From NCBI GenBank assembly GCA_012932295.1, contig JAAONU010000013.1:46452627-46516626 (forward strand): a DNA stretch of 64,000 nucleotides, given 5' to 3'. The notes below the pieces were generated by a model. That model saw nothing but the letters and a program-made list of their open reading frames with translations. It was not told where the DNA came from and ran no database searches. Shown in pieces: positions 42,020-52,172 of this stretch. A program made the translations under genes and the position numbers. Position 1 is the stretch's first letter. Every line of letters starts with the position of its first letter. Source of the stretch: Cyclina sinensis (lineage: Eukaryota > Mollusca > Bivalvia > Venerida > Veneridae).

Positions 42020-43707
42020 GAGCTCACCTGAGCTGGCTCAGGGATCGATGAATGTCCGTCGTCTGTCGTCCGTTCACACTTAGTTCGTTAACACTCTACT
42101 GGTCACATTTTTGCTCCAATTGTCACGAAACTTGGTCAGGATGTTTGTCCCAGTAATTATTGAACGAGTCCGAATATGGGTCATCTGGGGTTAAAAACTA
42201 GGTCATGGAGCCCAAAATTAGAAAAATCTTGTTAACACTCTAGAGGTTACATTTTCAGCCCAAATAATCTGGAAATTTGTCAGAAAGGTTTCTTCTATGA
42301 TTTCTAGCACAAGTTCAAATATGGGTCATCTGGGTTCAAAAACTAGGTCACAGAGACCAAAAATAGAACATTCTTTTTAACACTCTAGAGGTTACATTTT
42401 CAGCCCAAATAATCTGGAAATTTGTCAGAAAGGTTGCTTTTAAGATTTCTAGCACAAGTTCAAATATGGGTCATCTGGGTTCAAAAACTAGGTCACAGAG
42501 ACCAAATATGGAAACATCTTGTTAACACTCTAGATGTTACATTTTAGCCCAAATAATCTGGAAATTTGTCAGAAAGGTTGCCTTGAGGATTTCTAGGTCA
42601 TTTTTGAATATGGGTCATCTGGTGTCAAAAACTAGGTCACAGAGCTCAAATATGGAAAAACCTTGTTAACATTATAGAGGTAACATTTTCAGTCTTAATA
42701 ACCTGGAAATTTGTCAGAAAGATTGTTTCAATGATTTCTAGCTCAGTTTTGAATATAGGTTGTCTTGGGTCAAAAACTAGGTCACAGAGTCTGAAAGTAC
42801 AGAAACCATGTTAATGCTCTAGAGGTTACATTTTCGTCCAAATGTCCTTGAAATTTGTCAGGAAAGTTGTTTCAATGATTTCTAGCTCAAATTTGGATAT
42901 GGGTCATTTGGTGTCAAAAAATAGGTAACATGGCCCAAATATGTAAAAAAACTTTTTAACACTCCAGAGGTTACATTTTCAGTCCAAATATCCTGGAAAT
43001 TTGTCAGACAGGTTTTTTTTTATGATTTCTAGCTCAAATTGGAGTATGGGCCAGCTATGTCACAGAGCCCAAATATGGAAAAACCTTGTTAACACTCTAG
43101 AGATAACATTTTAATTCCAAATAAGCTGGAAATTTGTCAGAAAGCCTAATTCTAAGGTTTCTAGCTCAAGTTCGAATATGGATCATCTGGAGTAGAAGAC
43201 TAGGTCACAGAGCCCAAATATCGAAAAACTTTGTAAACACTGTAAAGGCTACATTTTCAGTCCAAATGTCCTGGAAATTTGTCAGAAAGGTTTTTTGATG
43301 ATTTGTAGCTCAAGTTTGGATATGGGTTATCTGGGGTCAAAAACTAGGTCACAGAGCCCAAATATCGAAAAATCTTGTTAACACTTTAGAGGCTACTTTT
43401 TCAGTCCAATTATCCTGGAAATTTGTCAGAGAGATTGTTTCGATAATTTCTAGCTCAAGTTCGAATATGGGACATCTAGGTTAAAAAACTAGGTCATAGA
43501 GCCCAAATATGGAAAAACCTTGTTAACACTCTAGAGGTAACATTTTCAGTACAAATAACCTTGAAATTTGTCAGAGAGATTGTTTTTATAATTTCTAGGT
43601 CAAGTTCAAATATGGTCATCTGGGGTCAATTAACCAGGTCCATAGCAACTTTGTTAAAAGCAGTCATACTCAGGTGAGCAATACAGGGCCATTATGGCCC
43701 TCTTGTT
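42020..43707 (+). mobile_element. Full-length Helentron-like element with 150-bp tandem array
   Basis: The 5' end GAGCTCACCTGAGCTGGCTC is followed by GTCCGTCGTCTGTCGTCCG. About ten tandem units of roughly 150 bp come next, each with GGTCATCTGGGGTCAAAAAC, CTAGGTCACAGAGCCCAAAT, TTAACACTCTAGAGGTTACA, and CCTGGAAATTTGTCAG. The 3' end GGTGAGC...AGGGCCATtATGGCCCT...CTTGTT is the same as in 16072-18063, although the body repeat is unrelated. It encodes no protein. Confidence 0.75.
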
Positions 43708-44227
43708 ACTTGACCTTTCCGCGGAATAATCGGAGTACTTTTTTGTGTAGACCAAGAACAACAAAAACAAAGAAGTGATCAAGTGACGACCAAATTTTGT
43801 GTGAACTGAGGTATGTACTTTTCTAAATTTATTTTTGCAGTAAAATCAGGGTATTTAATTTATAGCAGTCATTTTTACATGTGTATCATTTGTTCAGATA
43901 AATGTCTAATTTCTTCCAGCCATGTGAGGTAGGCATTTCAGATTTAGAAATTAAATGGTGATAGACTAATGTAAATTCAGCAATTGACAAATCGAATTGC
44001 ATGAGTTTCTTGAAAAGGACATTCTGTGCTGTTGTAGGAGAGCGCTTTTTCTTTTAATTTGACTAGTAGCATGCTCCCAAGGTAATAAGTCATGTATGTT
44101 AAGAATATTTGCAAAAATCTGTATCACGTGTAAACAATTTTATTTGTAACAGAAATAAACTTTCAAAAAAATCATAATAGAATTACTGCATCTTTTAAAG
44201 GTTATAAAATTATCATTCAAAAGATTT

Positions 44228-44440
44228 TTACGTAGATCTTAACATGTATAGTTTCAGGATATTGCTGCAATCATGTATAAAATCATTATTGACAGCCATG
44301 ATTTGGTCACGTATTTGGTGCATGTAGGTCGCGTTATTGTATAGCATTAAATCATCCAATGAGAGGAAGGGTTTCACCTCTGACCTGGATGTTGAATTTT
44401 CTTGCATGTAGGAAAAAGAAGTTATAATATTAAGAGCCAT
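44228..44440 (-). CDS. Small 70-residue ORF (second of a pair)
   Basis: Reads MALNIITSFSYMQENSTSRS, then KPFLSLDDLMLYNNATYMHQ, ending at TAA. No family is recognised. It lies 57 bp behind the next ORF in the same frame, with two stops in the gap. The two may be exons or uORFs of one transcript, or relics. Confidence 0.3.
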   Translation of the reverse strand: MALNIITSFSYMQENSTSRSEVKPFLSLDDLMLYNNATYMHQIRDQIMAVNNDFIHDCSNILKLYMLRST

Positions 44441-44497
44441 TTTCTCGAATTTCGCTGGAAGGTATAGGTATTATTTGTTCATGTTTAAAATCCACAC

Positions 44498-44713
44498 TTA
44501 ACTCTTTGAAAAGATAGTTAAATTATTAAAATCGGCTGTGTTTATACTGCATTGACAAGCAGTCGAGGAAAGTTTGTGTATTGCGGCCGCCATATTGGAT
44601 TTGCCCATAACAATGTCAACAAAGTCCCAGATCTGATTAGAAGGTGTGAGAGTTTTCAGTGATTTCCTACATTCCTCACTTTCAGCTAGTAGACTTGTAT
44701 TCATATCGACCAT
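44498..44713 (-). CDS. Small 71-residue ORF (first of a pair)
   Basis: Reads MVDMNTSLLAESEECRKSLK, then NQIWDFVDIVMGKSNMAAAI. The underlying DNA holds a CpG-rich ATGGCGGCCGC word, of the kind found near host gene starts. The left end of the big TIR transposon lies about 80 bp upstream of its ATG. No family is recognised. Confidence 0.3.
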   Translation of the reverse strand: MVDMNTSLLAESEECRKSLKTLTPSNQIWDFVDIVMGKSNMAAAIHKLSSTACQCSINTADFNNLTIFSKS

Positions 44714-45420
44714 TCAAAAAAAGCAAGATATTCAACATATTGAGTAGAGTTACTTGGACTAGCTTGAACCCTATTGTAGTCCAAAATATTGGGTTACACT
44801 GAATACCGAAATAGACATTTTTACCGAAATATACCGAAACAGACATTCGATTACCAGAACAGACCTGTTACAGTTAAAGGAAGTAAATAAATGTAAAAAA
44901 TAACTTTGTTGTGTGAAAGATACTGACATTAAGAGTGTATTATGAATAAAGTAAATCAAAAGATTACTTAATTAATACGTATTTGGTGATTTTAGAAATT
45001 AAATGAAATCGGTGTCGTCGGTGACATTTACACAACAGACTTTAACTTCAACTTATTACTGCTAAAAGTCAGTACTGACTATACTAGGCAGACGCGTGTC
45101 AGGAACATTAAGATTGTAAAAGATAATAACAAAGAAAACAAGATTGACTGAAGATCTTACTTAAACATTTATGATCTAGTATCACACATTAATTAATTAA
45201 TTAATTGGCGATTTTCTGTAGAGTAGTTGTGCCTGGTGAGATATTCAAAATTTTGTTAATGCTATTGTAAAATTTTATCTGTTATAAAATCAAAATGACT
45301 TTCAAATTCAACATTTATACAATTTTCCACTAATTCTGGAACATACAGTTAGAAAAATGTCATCTTTATCGCCTGTAACTGTAACAAAGTACGTGCCTTA
45401 TAACAGGTTCTAATTAAACC

Positions 45421-45960
45421 TTTCCACTTCAAGATATTTCAAATTCCTTTAGTAAAATGTATATCAATGATTTATTTTATTTGTGTTACTTAAAATCAGG
45501 TTATTTATGAAATACAGGTCGATTCTGATGTATATCCTTAAGTGTGGTTTTTTTTTTGTTTTTTTTTTTGGAACTCGCCGATTTTCTTTCTCTTGTAAAA
45601 TCTTTCCACTCGAAGTTACTTCAAATTCCTTTGGTTAATATATTGTTTCTGAAGTAAATAAATGAAAAATAACTTTTGTATGACTTAAATACAATTTATT
45701 TATGAAATACAGGCCGTTTCCGGCGTATATCTGTATGGACAAATTTTCCGCAACTTGCCGATTTTCTTTCTCTTGTAAAACTTTTCCACTCGAAGATACT
45801 TCAAATTCCTTTGGTTAATATATTGTTTCGAAGTTAATAAATGAAAAAATAACTTTTGTATGACTTAAATACAATTTATTTATGAAATACAGTCCGATTA
45901 CGGCGTATATCTGTATGGACAAATTTTCCTCAACTCGCCGATTTTCTTTCTCTTGTAAAA
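45421..45960. repeat. 180-bp tandem repeat, three units
   Basis: The word GCCGATTTTCTTTCTCTTGT recurs at 45577, 45757 and 45937, giving a period of exactly 180. The last two units are nearly identical and the first is diverged. The array lies between the left terminal repeat and the inner inverted block of the transposon. Confidence 0.85.
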
Positions 45961-46999
45961 TTTTTAACATATCGTCGGCTTATTTCTAGACTGCCCTAAG
46001 TCTGCTTTTTTCTATTTTGAGAAAATTGAGTTCAAAAGTTCAAATGACCATAACTTTTACGCCGTGACCTTTACATTTATCAAATTTTTTGGGTTAATTT
46101 GTGGGTTTATAAACAGTATCGCCATCAGTAGAAATTTAATGAAGAATTTGTTTACTTGTTTTAATATGAAAAAACTATTTTTAAAGATGTGGCTTTTTGT
46201 TGTTCTTCTTCAATTAATTTCAGTTCTAAAAAGACACATTGAGATAGAGCCTTTTAGACCAAACAGAAATGTATTTCAAATCAACTTGGGTCTTTGTGAA
46301 CATCATTTTATAAAGGTGAAACCACAAAATAAAAGTTTTCAGTCAACAAAATTTATTGAAATTATTAATACATAACTATGTAACTACAAAAAAACTTTGA
46401 ACTGTGTTTGGAACATTATTCAATATTACCAAGTTGGCGATATCATCAAATAAAAAAGGGGTTTTTGCCACATCACCATAATTATAAATGTAGTGATATC
46501 ACAAAATGTATGTTCAAAATCAAAATGAGTAAATGCCCCATATAAAAAGAATGAATCAAAACTAAATGTCGATGCAATCACAATACTATTTCAGGCTTCA
46601 AAAGGCATGAATATACATGAACACAGAGATGGTAGATAATTATCATAGTAAACAAACTCACAAGCGAAAACATTAAGCAAAACTTATCTGTTAAATTTAC
46701 AATCTGCGATATTTATTGTCAAAAACAGCATTTCAGAATTAATTCTGTAAAATAGGTTATTAGTTACCCTTGCAAGGAAATTACATTAATCAAATTGTTC
46801 ACTTCCTTGTGAATAAACAAAACAAACAAAAAAAAACACTTAAAACTTACAACAAAATTTCAACAAATAAACACCAAACTCTGTTTAAATTTCAACATTA
46901 GAAACAAACAATCATTAGTTAGAGAATCTCTACTTTTGGTTAAATGATTATTTTCCTAATCATTAAGTATTAAAATTGATGGAATCATTTTATTCATTT

Positions 47000-47290
47000 T
47001 CAAACTATAGTAGAGTAATATTGTTTGTCATCTTCTGACATATATTTCAGCATACTCCTGAGGTCTCTTTTCTTCTCATCTGAAAGGTCATTGTTCTTAC
47101 TTATAAGCATTGGTACTGGCAAAGTCCGTACATCTTTTTGACGTGTAGGCATTCCGCTAATACAAACTTGAGTAAAATTATCATCTGAGAATGCCAACTT
47201 ATACCAAACAACTAATGGCTGTGTTTTGATGTATCTCAAACATTTCACTCTAGTATAAGGTATGTCCTTAAATTTCAGCATACACTGCAT
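47000..47290 (-). CDS. Transposase-like protein, C-terminal segment in shifted frame
   Basis: Reads MLKFKDIPYTRVKCLRYIKT, then YKLAFSDDNFTQVCISGMPT, ending EDDKQYYSTIV and TAG. In the family the 'F-x-D-F' end of the core runs straight into a 'F-K-D-I-P-[FY]' segment, so this is the natural C-terminus. It sits one base out of frame with 47275-48729 (a -1 shift). No obvious slippery heptamer is seen at the junction, so a single-base indel is the simplest reading. Confidence 0.6.
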   Translation of the reverse strand: MQCMLKFKDIPYTRVKCLRYIKTQPLVVWYKLAFSDDNFTQVCISGMPTRQKDVRTLPVPMLISKNNDLSDEKKRDLRSMLKYMSEDDKQYYSTIV

Positions 47291-48729
47291 TTCTGGAAGT
47301 CATAGAATTTGTTCCTCCGCATCTGAATAATTTCAAACGGACACCTCCTTCGCACAGACTTCAATACTCTTATCAGAGAAACTGGGCTGTAAACTTCAGC
47401 ATACTTTAAGGTTTTTTCAATGTGGCAATGTATGTTGTCAACCTCTTGAATGGATGAGTGTCCAGGACAACAAAATTTTTGAATGATTTCTGTAACACTC
47501 TCACTTTCAGACAGAAATGTTTTGAGCGCAGTCGTCATGATAGAGTTTTTGTTTTGAGGAATACAAGAGTCTGACCAAAGTATAATTGCTGTTATTTCAG
47601 GTTTTGTATCAGTGATAGCTTTTAAAATAGTCATAATAGCACTTGCTATCTCATTAGCACCCCTTCCTGCCACATTTTCTGTCCAAATTGCATCGTAAGC
47701 TGCTTTATCTATGGAACAGTGAGCTGTTTGATTGAACGTGTTTAGTTTACGCTTGTAGAAAAAATTTGAGACATTTGCCCTAGGAAGAGAGATCACATTC
47801 TCTAGATCAAAGCATACCACTGCTGTTAAGCTGTCTTCTCGACCTCGATCTGTGTCACTTTCAACTTTAGTATCAGTCTTGTCCATCACGTGATGTCTAT
47901 ACCTTTCTTGTACATCATCTGATTCATTGGTTTGTTTCATTTCTTCGCACAAATCGCATCTGTCTTTCTTGGGCACATGAAAACCTATATTATACTGTTC
48001 AGTAAAGATCTGTCTGTACATACTTATCTTTAGAGGATTCTTTCCTGACTCGGTACATTTTTCAATGTACATTTGATACATTTTAATAAGGGATAATCCC
48101 GATTCTAAATATTCCTTTTTGGAGGAAGCACGGCAATAATGAGATGCAATACGGGGAAACGACTCAATATGGGATCGTAGAAAGTTTACATCGTCATCAG
48201 CAGTTCTTTGTTTAGTGAATTTACCTCTCATGTCTCTATATTGATTTCCATCACTTTTCTCAAGTTTTTTATAAAAATTTCGCACGCGCTTGGCATCAAC
48301 TTGAAGCACAGAAAAATAAAACTCTTTGCACACTCTGACTTCATCTTGTCCTTTGAGAAAGAAGAATTCATATGTGAAATGTCTCCGTGAGTCCTGTTTG
48401 CGACTGCTATTTGTAACTTTGTTTGTTGTCTGTGCAAAAAATAAATATTTCTCAGAATCTGTCAGAGACCAAAAATGATTATGAATTCTGTCTACTTCAT
48501 GTTCAGAAACATTCTGTTGGCATTTATATCTACAATGTTGCAAACAGTCCTTGGTAAACCTTATTCTCTTTCTACAAACCTGTTTTCCACGTGAACTGAC
48601 ATACTCTTCGCCAGCTTGTCGTTTCCTCTTTCTGATTTCCTTTTGCCAAGAATCTTTATCTTTAAATCTTTTCCTACTCTGACGGGATTTTTCACCAACT
48701 GAAGTTTCCTCAGTTTCTTGCTGGGACAT
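47275..48729 (-). CDS. DDE-type transposase-like protein (core)
   Basis: 484 codons. The N-terminal 160 residues are basic, with a Cys cluster (CLQHCRYKC, 62-70) and a helical region. HIESFPRIASHYCR (187-200) and a KKDRCDLC pair (254-261) follow. The probable RNase H-fold catalytic core has D308 in VVCFDLENV, D387 in IILWSDSCIPQNKNS, and E429/D431 after CCPGHSSIQEVD. This block order is that of a widespread invertebrate transposase-like family ('uncharacterised' in databases, as I recall it), and 37274-37773 is a relic of a related subgroup. It lies directly behind the acidic ORF 48742-49140 in the same frame, with one TAA between. Confidence 0.65.
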   Translation of the reverse strand: MSQQETEETSVGEKSRQSRKRFKDKDSWQKEIRKRKRQAGEEYVSSRGKQVCRKRIRFTKDCLQHCRYKCQQNVSEHEVDRIHNHFWSLTDSEKYLFFAQTTNKVTNSSRKQDSRRHFTYEFFFLKGQDEVRVCKEFYFSVLQVDAKRVRNFYKKLEKSDGNQYRDMRGKFTKQRTADDDVNFLRSHIESFPRIASHYCRASSKKEYLESGLSLIKMYQMYIEKCTESGKNPLKISMYRQIFTEQYNIGFHVPKKDRCDLCEEMKQTNESDDVQERYRHHVMDKTDTKVESDTDRGREDSLTAVVCFDLENVISLPRANVSNFFYKRKLNTFNQTAHCSIDKAAYDAIWTENVAGRGANEIASAIMTILKAITDTKPEITAIILWSDSCIPQNKNSIMTTALKTFLSESESVTEIIQKFCCPGHSSIQEVDNIHCHIEKTLKYAEVYSPVSLIRVLKSVRRRCPFEIIQMRRNKFYDFQKCSVC

Positions 48730-48741
48730 TTCCGTGTTTGG

Positions 48742-49140
48742 TTAATGTTGAGTTTCTTGTTCATCTCCAAGACTTTCTTCAGTATTATTTTCGATGAAAT
48801 CGGTATTTAAAAAAACATTCACGACTTCGTTAGCTTTCCTTATTTCACTGCTCACTGTTGGCAAACTAACTTTAGTATTACCATCATATGTTTCTATTTC
48901 ATCTGAATATTTTTCAGATATATCATTTTTGTTAAGACTGTTGGGACTATTTGTTTTGTTAGAATTGTTTGTACAATTGTTATTGTGGTCAATATACACT
49001 TTCAAATTATTTGATTCTGATCCTTGAATTGGAATACTGACCGTTTCCAATTTTTCCAGATATGAGTTTTCAAAAATTTCACTATCATATACATGGACAG
49101 TTACCATGCCATCACTGGTAGGATCACCTAAAATACTCAT
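48742..49140 (-). CDS. Acidic N-terminal ORF of the transposase frame
   Basis: 132 codons starting MSILGDPTSDGMVTVHVYDS, Asn/Ser/Glu-rich, ending at TAA 48742-48744. The 47275-48729 frame continues four codons later in the same register. Either the TAA is a nonsense change within one protein of over 600 residues, or the core initiates independently at 48729. Its ATG overlaps the F-box ORF stop as ATGA (49137-49140). Confidence 0.5.
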   Translation of the reverse strand: MSILGDPTSDGMVTVHVYDSEIFENSYLEKLETVSIPIQGSESNNLKVYIDHNNNCTNNSNKTNSPNSLNKNDISEKYSDEIETYDGNTKVSLPTVSSEIRKANEVVNVFLNTDFIENNTEESLGDEQETQH

Positions 49141-49833
49141 GGTTTATACACTGATATTGATGTGTCAAGGTAACAAGCTATTATTTGTTCCCTGAAATCA
49201 CCAACATTTACACTACTGTCAAGAGTAATATGTAGATAAACTATATGTCCGATGGTGTTGTCTAGAATACTTCTGCACTTTTCCATATTGAGAGGAATGT
49301 TGCATGCGTCAAGAACAACAAGGGGTTTATTATAACACACATCTTGAAGCGTATTTGGTTGAATCTTGGTGAAACTAACATACAGTTGTTCCAGTTTTTC
49401 ACATGTTTTAAGCACACATAAGTCGTCATCTAGAAGATTTGTACATTCAGAAACATCAATAATGACAAGGTGCTTCGCCTCTAACAAGAAACACAGGGTT
49501 GAAATTGGTGCTCGTGACAAAGTTATCCAAATCAGGTTTTTGAACGAGGCTTTACTAAATAGCTTATCAATTTCTGGAACTGTTGCATCCAAAGTACAAT
49601 ATGACAGCAACAATGTTTGAATATGTCTAGAGTGACTCAAAATCCGACTCCGTGCAGTTTTGTTCAGATGCAAACAAAAGTCGAAGTCGACATCTGACCA
49701 AAGAACCGAGGTTGATTCAATAAGTCTGTTAACTCTTTTACAAACTAAGCAGACACTTGAGAGTAAGAATTGTAGTCTTATGTAGCCGAACATTTTTACC
49801 AATACTTCATCAGGGAGGCTTTCAAAACTAAGC
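49137..49833 (-). CDS. F-box/LRR protein carried by the transposon
   Basis: The F-box is unmistakable: LSFESLPDEVLVKMFGYIRL, then LSSVCLVCKRVNRLIESTSV, then LWSDVDF. About five leucine-rich repeats follow (for example LVIIDVSECTNLLDDDLCVL and KLEQLYVSFTKIQPNTL). F-box proteins recruit substrates to SKP1-CUL1 (SCF) ubiquitin ligases; LRRs bind the substrate. The frame extends to ATG 49868, but TTTTTTTACTTTGTTGCAG just before the F-box looks like an intron end, so I start the exon at 49833. An upstream mini-exon (ATG 50263) is in the wrong phase. TGA overlaps the next ATG. Confidence 0.75.
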
Positions 49834-49868
49834 CTGCAACAAAGTAAAAAAACGATGATTATATTCAA

Positions 49869-51086
49869 ATTCAGGTATAAGGAGTATAATTTACATGAAT
49901 TTATTACTTTGAATCATGTGCCAAAGAATAGCTTTAAAATGGATATGACATTGTATGAACCTTTCAAACAGGCTTTGAATCAGTGAACATTTATTCAAAA
50001 TCTCTTTTGAAATGCATGAGCCATGAAAAACTTTGAAAGATTGTTTAACATAATAACCGAATGATCAACTATCCGAATGAGGTACAAGTTCAAACATGGC
50101 CAGAAACAAATACAGACATTCTCCTACATCAATATTTTTATTCAGTATTAAAGACAACTTAATTTCTATCTCATATCAACTAAAAATAAAGAAATAACTT
50201 ACATACTTCAGAGCTTTTATCCTTGGTTTCCTTTTGTAATTTTTCACACAAAAATTTCAACATGGTTTTTCTAGCCGCTTCCGCTATGTCATGTGACTAA
50301 ATGTAGCTGTTCAATTGGCTAGTCCCATGTGGCATTGTAGAACTTACTTTTAACATAAATAAGGGACTTAAGGCTTTGTAGAACTCTGTTTTCTCCTATT
50401 TATTCTATTTCCACATAGGCATACTTTACACCAATAGAAAGAGCTTTCAATAACGAATCCAACGGTACCAATATCTTGATATTTTCAAAATATCGACTTA
50501 GGGCCGTATGGAATTAAGCCGACGATATATACAATGTTTATCGCCAATACAGTATAGTATTTATGGCAGCATATAACGATATATAAATATGTATATGAGA
50601 AACTGTTTTATAAGATAAGTGACAATATTCTCGAAAAAAAAATTGACAAGTTTTTTATTATTTTCCGTACGGCATATGTGTAACACATTTACTGTAATGG
50701 TAATGACAATTAAATGTTTCTTCAACAGGAAGGAATAAAAAATGCCAACGCATATTTCCCTCCTGAAAGTTTAATTTTAAAATACAGTATATAGATATTA
50801 ATCAATACAGTTTATTCTGATCATTTCTGAAAATGATTTTGCTTTTTTCCAATCACCTATATATATTTAAAAGAAAACAGTTGAGGCAAGTAAAATGATT
50901 CCTATAAAGTAATTCACACTGATACACTGTTCTCACACGCCAACACGCACCGCCCTTGTAATTTTCATTTATGTGGCTGAAATTAACAAAAACAAAATAT
51001 TTTCCAAATCTTATTTTAAGTACATCTCTCTATAAACCTCTTTTTTTGAAATATGACCGAATGTTTTGTACATTTGTTCATGTAAT
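49869..51086. other. Right arm of the transposon, putative promoter/intron
   Basis: Between the F-box exon and the right terminal repeat lie the inner inverted block (about 50490-50530) and a minus-strand ATG at 50263 followed by a GTATGT/GTAAGT donor pair. It probably contains the promoter and first exon of the F-box transcript. Confidence 0.35.
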
Positions 51087-51189
51087 TTAGCTGTAATAGG
51101 TCTATTCCGGTAATCGAATGTCTGTTTCGGTATATTTTGGTAAAAAAGTCTATTCCGGTATTCAGTGTAACCGCAAGATATTGAAACGA

Positions 51190-51719
51190 ATACCGCGGAT
51201 TTGAAGCTAGTTTTTACATTGGTCAAATCCGCTATAATGTCTAAAGATATGTATTTACAAGTCCATAGTAAAATAAAAAAAAAAAAATCTGCAAAATCAT
51301 TTCAATTGTCCACATAAAATGTTACAATTGAAGCGTTCTGTTAGAAATAGATAACTTATTATAGCCTAGTTCCCGCAATAAGTACGATATATGCCCAGAA
51401 ACCGGAGCTGCTCTTCAGTACACCTCTACTAGCATGGCTACCCAGTAGAAGAGAGGGCCCGCCAAAATCTATCACATGACTTCTGGAAAAGAGGTACCTC
51501 AAAAACGCCCACGACTATTCCGATACCGACAGGTTACAATGACCTTAATCACTACATCACCACCCCCCACTTTATTTTTGAAAGGGTGGAGCTTAACCCT
51601 GGATTTTAGAATTTTGAACTCCCAAACCCTGAAAATGTCCAAAATACCCTACCCGCTGTGATCAGATGATACAATGGAACTTGTAGGCCATTATACCCCC
51701 TTAAAACCAAAATTAATGG
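51190..51719. other. Gene-free stretch
   Basis: Host or repeat sequence between the big transposon and the gypsy remnant. No gene is seen. Confidence 0.35.
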
Positions 51720-51860
51720 CGGTCAGTTCAACACATACTTTTTCTGGGCAAGTCTAGCCAGCCTAGACGGATAACCAGTACTAAGTATGCAAACGCCCGC
51801 AAGTAACTGACAACTTGCAAGACGCCACAGGACGTCTAACTTTATTCAGCTTTGTACAAC
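51720..51860. repeat. Direct repeat A, copy 1
   Basis: About 135 bp nearly identical to 53096-53236 (CTGGGCAAGTCTAGCC..., GACGCCACAGGACGTCTAAC). It ends in a hairpin TTCAGCTTTGT / ACAAAGCTGAA. The two copies bracket the TatD-like pseudogene. Confidence 0.8.
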
Positions 51861-52172
51861 AAAGCTGAATCTGAGCCTCTGAGTACCATGCACTACATGT
51901 ACAAATACTCTCTAGCTATATACAACATAGCCATTGCTACAATATCCTACCAGGAACATATACAACATGTTCCAACAACCCTTGGCTATATACAACATAG
52001 CCAACTTTCCAAGATACTGGCAACATATACAACATGCACCGGTCACTTAAAACATATACAACCTGGCTTATTCAACTGTAATGCCATGAACAACATGGCA
52101 CCTTCTTAACTATGAAAAAACAAACATGTAAAACACGTCTAAACCCCTGTTCAGTTCTACATACCTCGATAT

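Larger units (their letters stand above)
44792..51177 (-). mobile_element. Large TIR DNA transposon carrying F-box/LRR and transposase-like ORFs
   Basis: Inverted repeats of 86 bp (44792-44877 and 51087-51172) begin GGTTACACTGAATACCG and differ at about ten positions. A second inverted pair sits inside: TATCGTCGGCTTA...GCCCTAAGTC at 45968-46000 and its reverse near 50490-50530. This makes a chance pairing of two MITEs less likely. ATATTG occurs outside both ends (44786-44791 and 51178-51183) but the right end has five extra bases, so the target duplication is uncertain. Inside, all on the minus strand, are the F-box/LRR ORF, an acidic N-terminal ORF, the DDE-type core and a C-terminal segment. 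I cannot name the superfamily. Confidence 0.7.

Noticed and set aside
46064..46375. Hydrophobic 103-codon plus-strand ORF
   Set aside because: AT-rich arm of the transposon; Phe/Leu/Lys-rich composition is what AT-rich DNA gives by chance.
49834..49868. N-terminal 12 residues of the F-box ORF (hydrophobic start)
   Set aside because: The DNA is a polypyrimidine tract ending in CAG, so it is more likely the 3' end of an intron than a signal peptide.
50216..50263. Mini-exon MLKFLCEKLQKETKDKSS as first exon of the F-box gene
   Set aside because: Both possible donors give the wrong phase for the F-box exon; kept only as a promoter-region hint.
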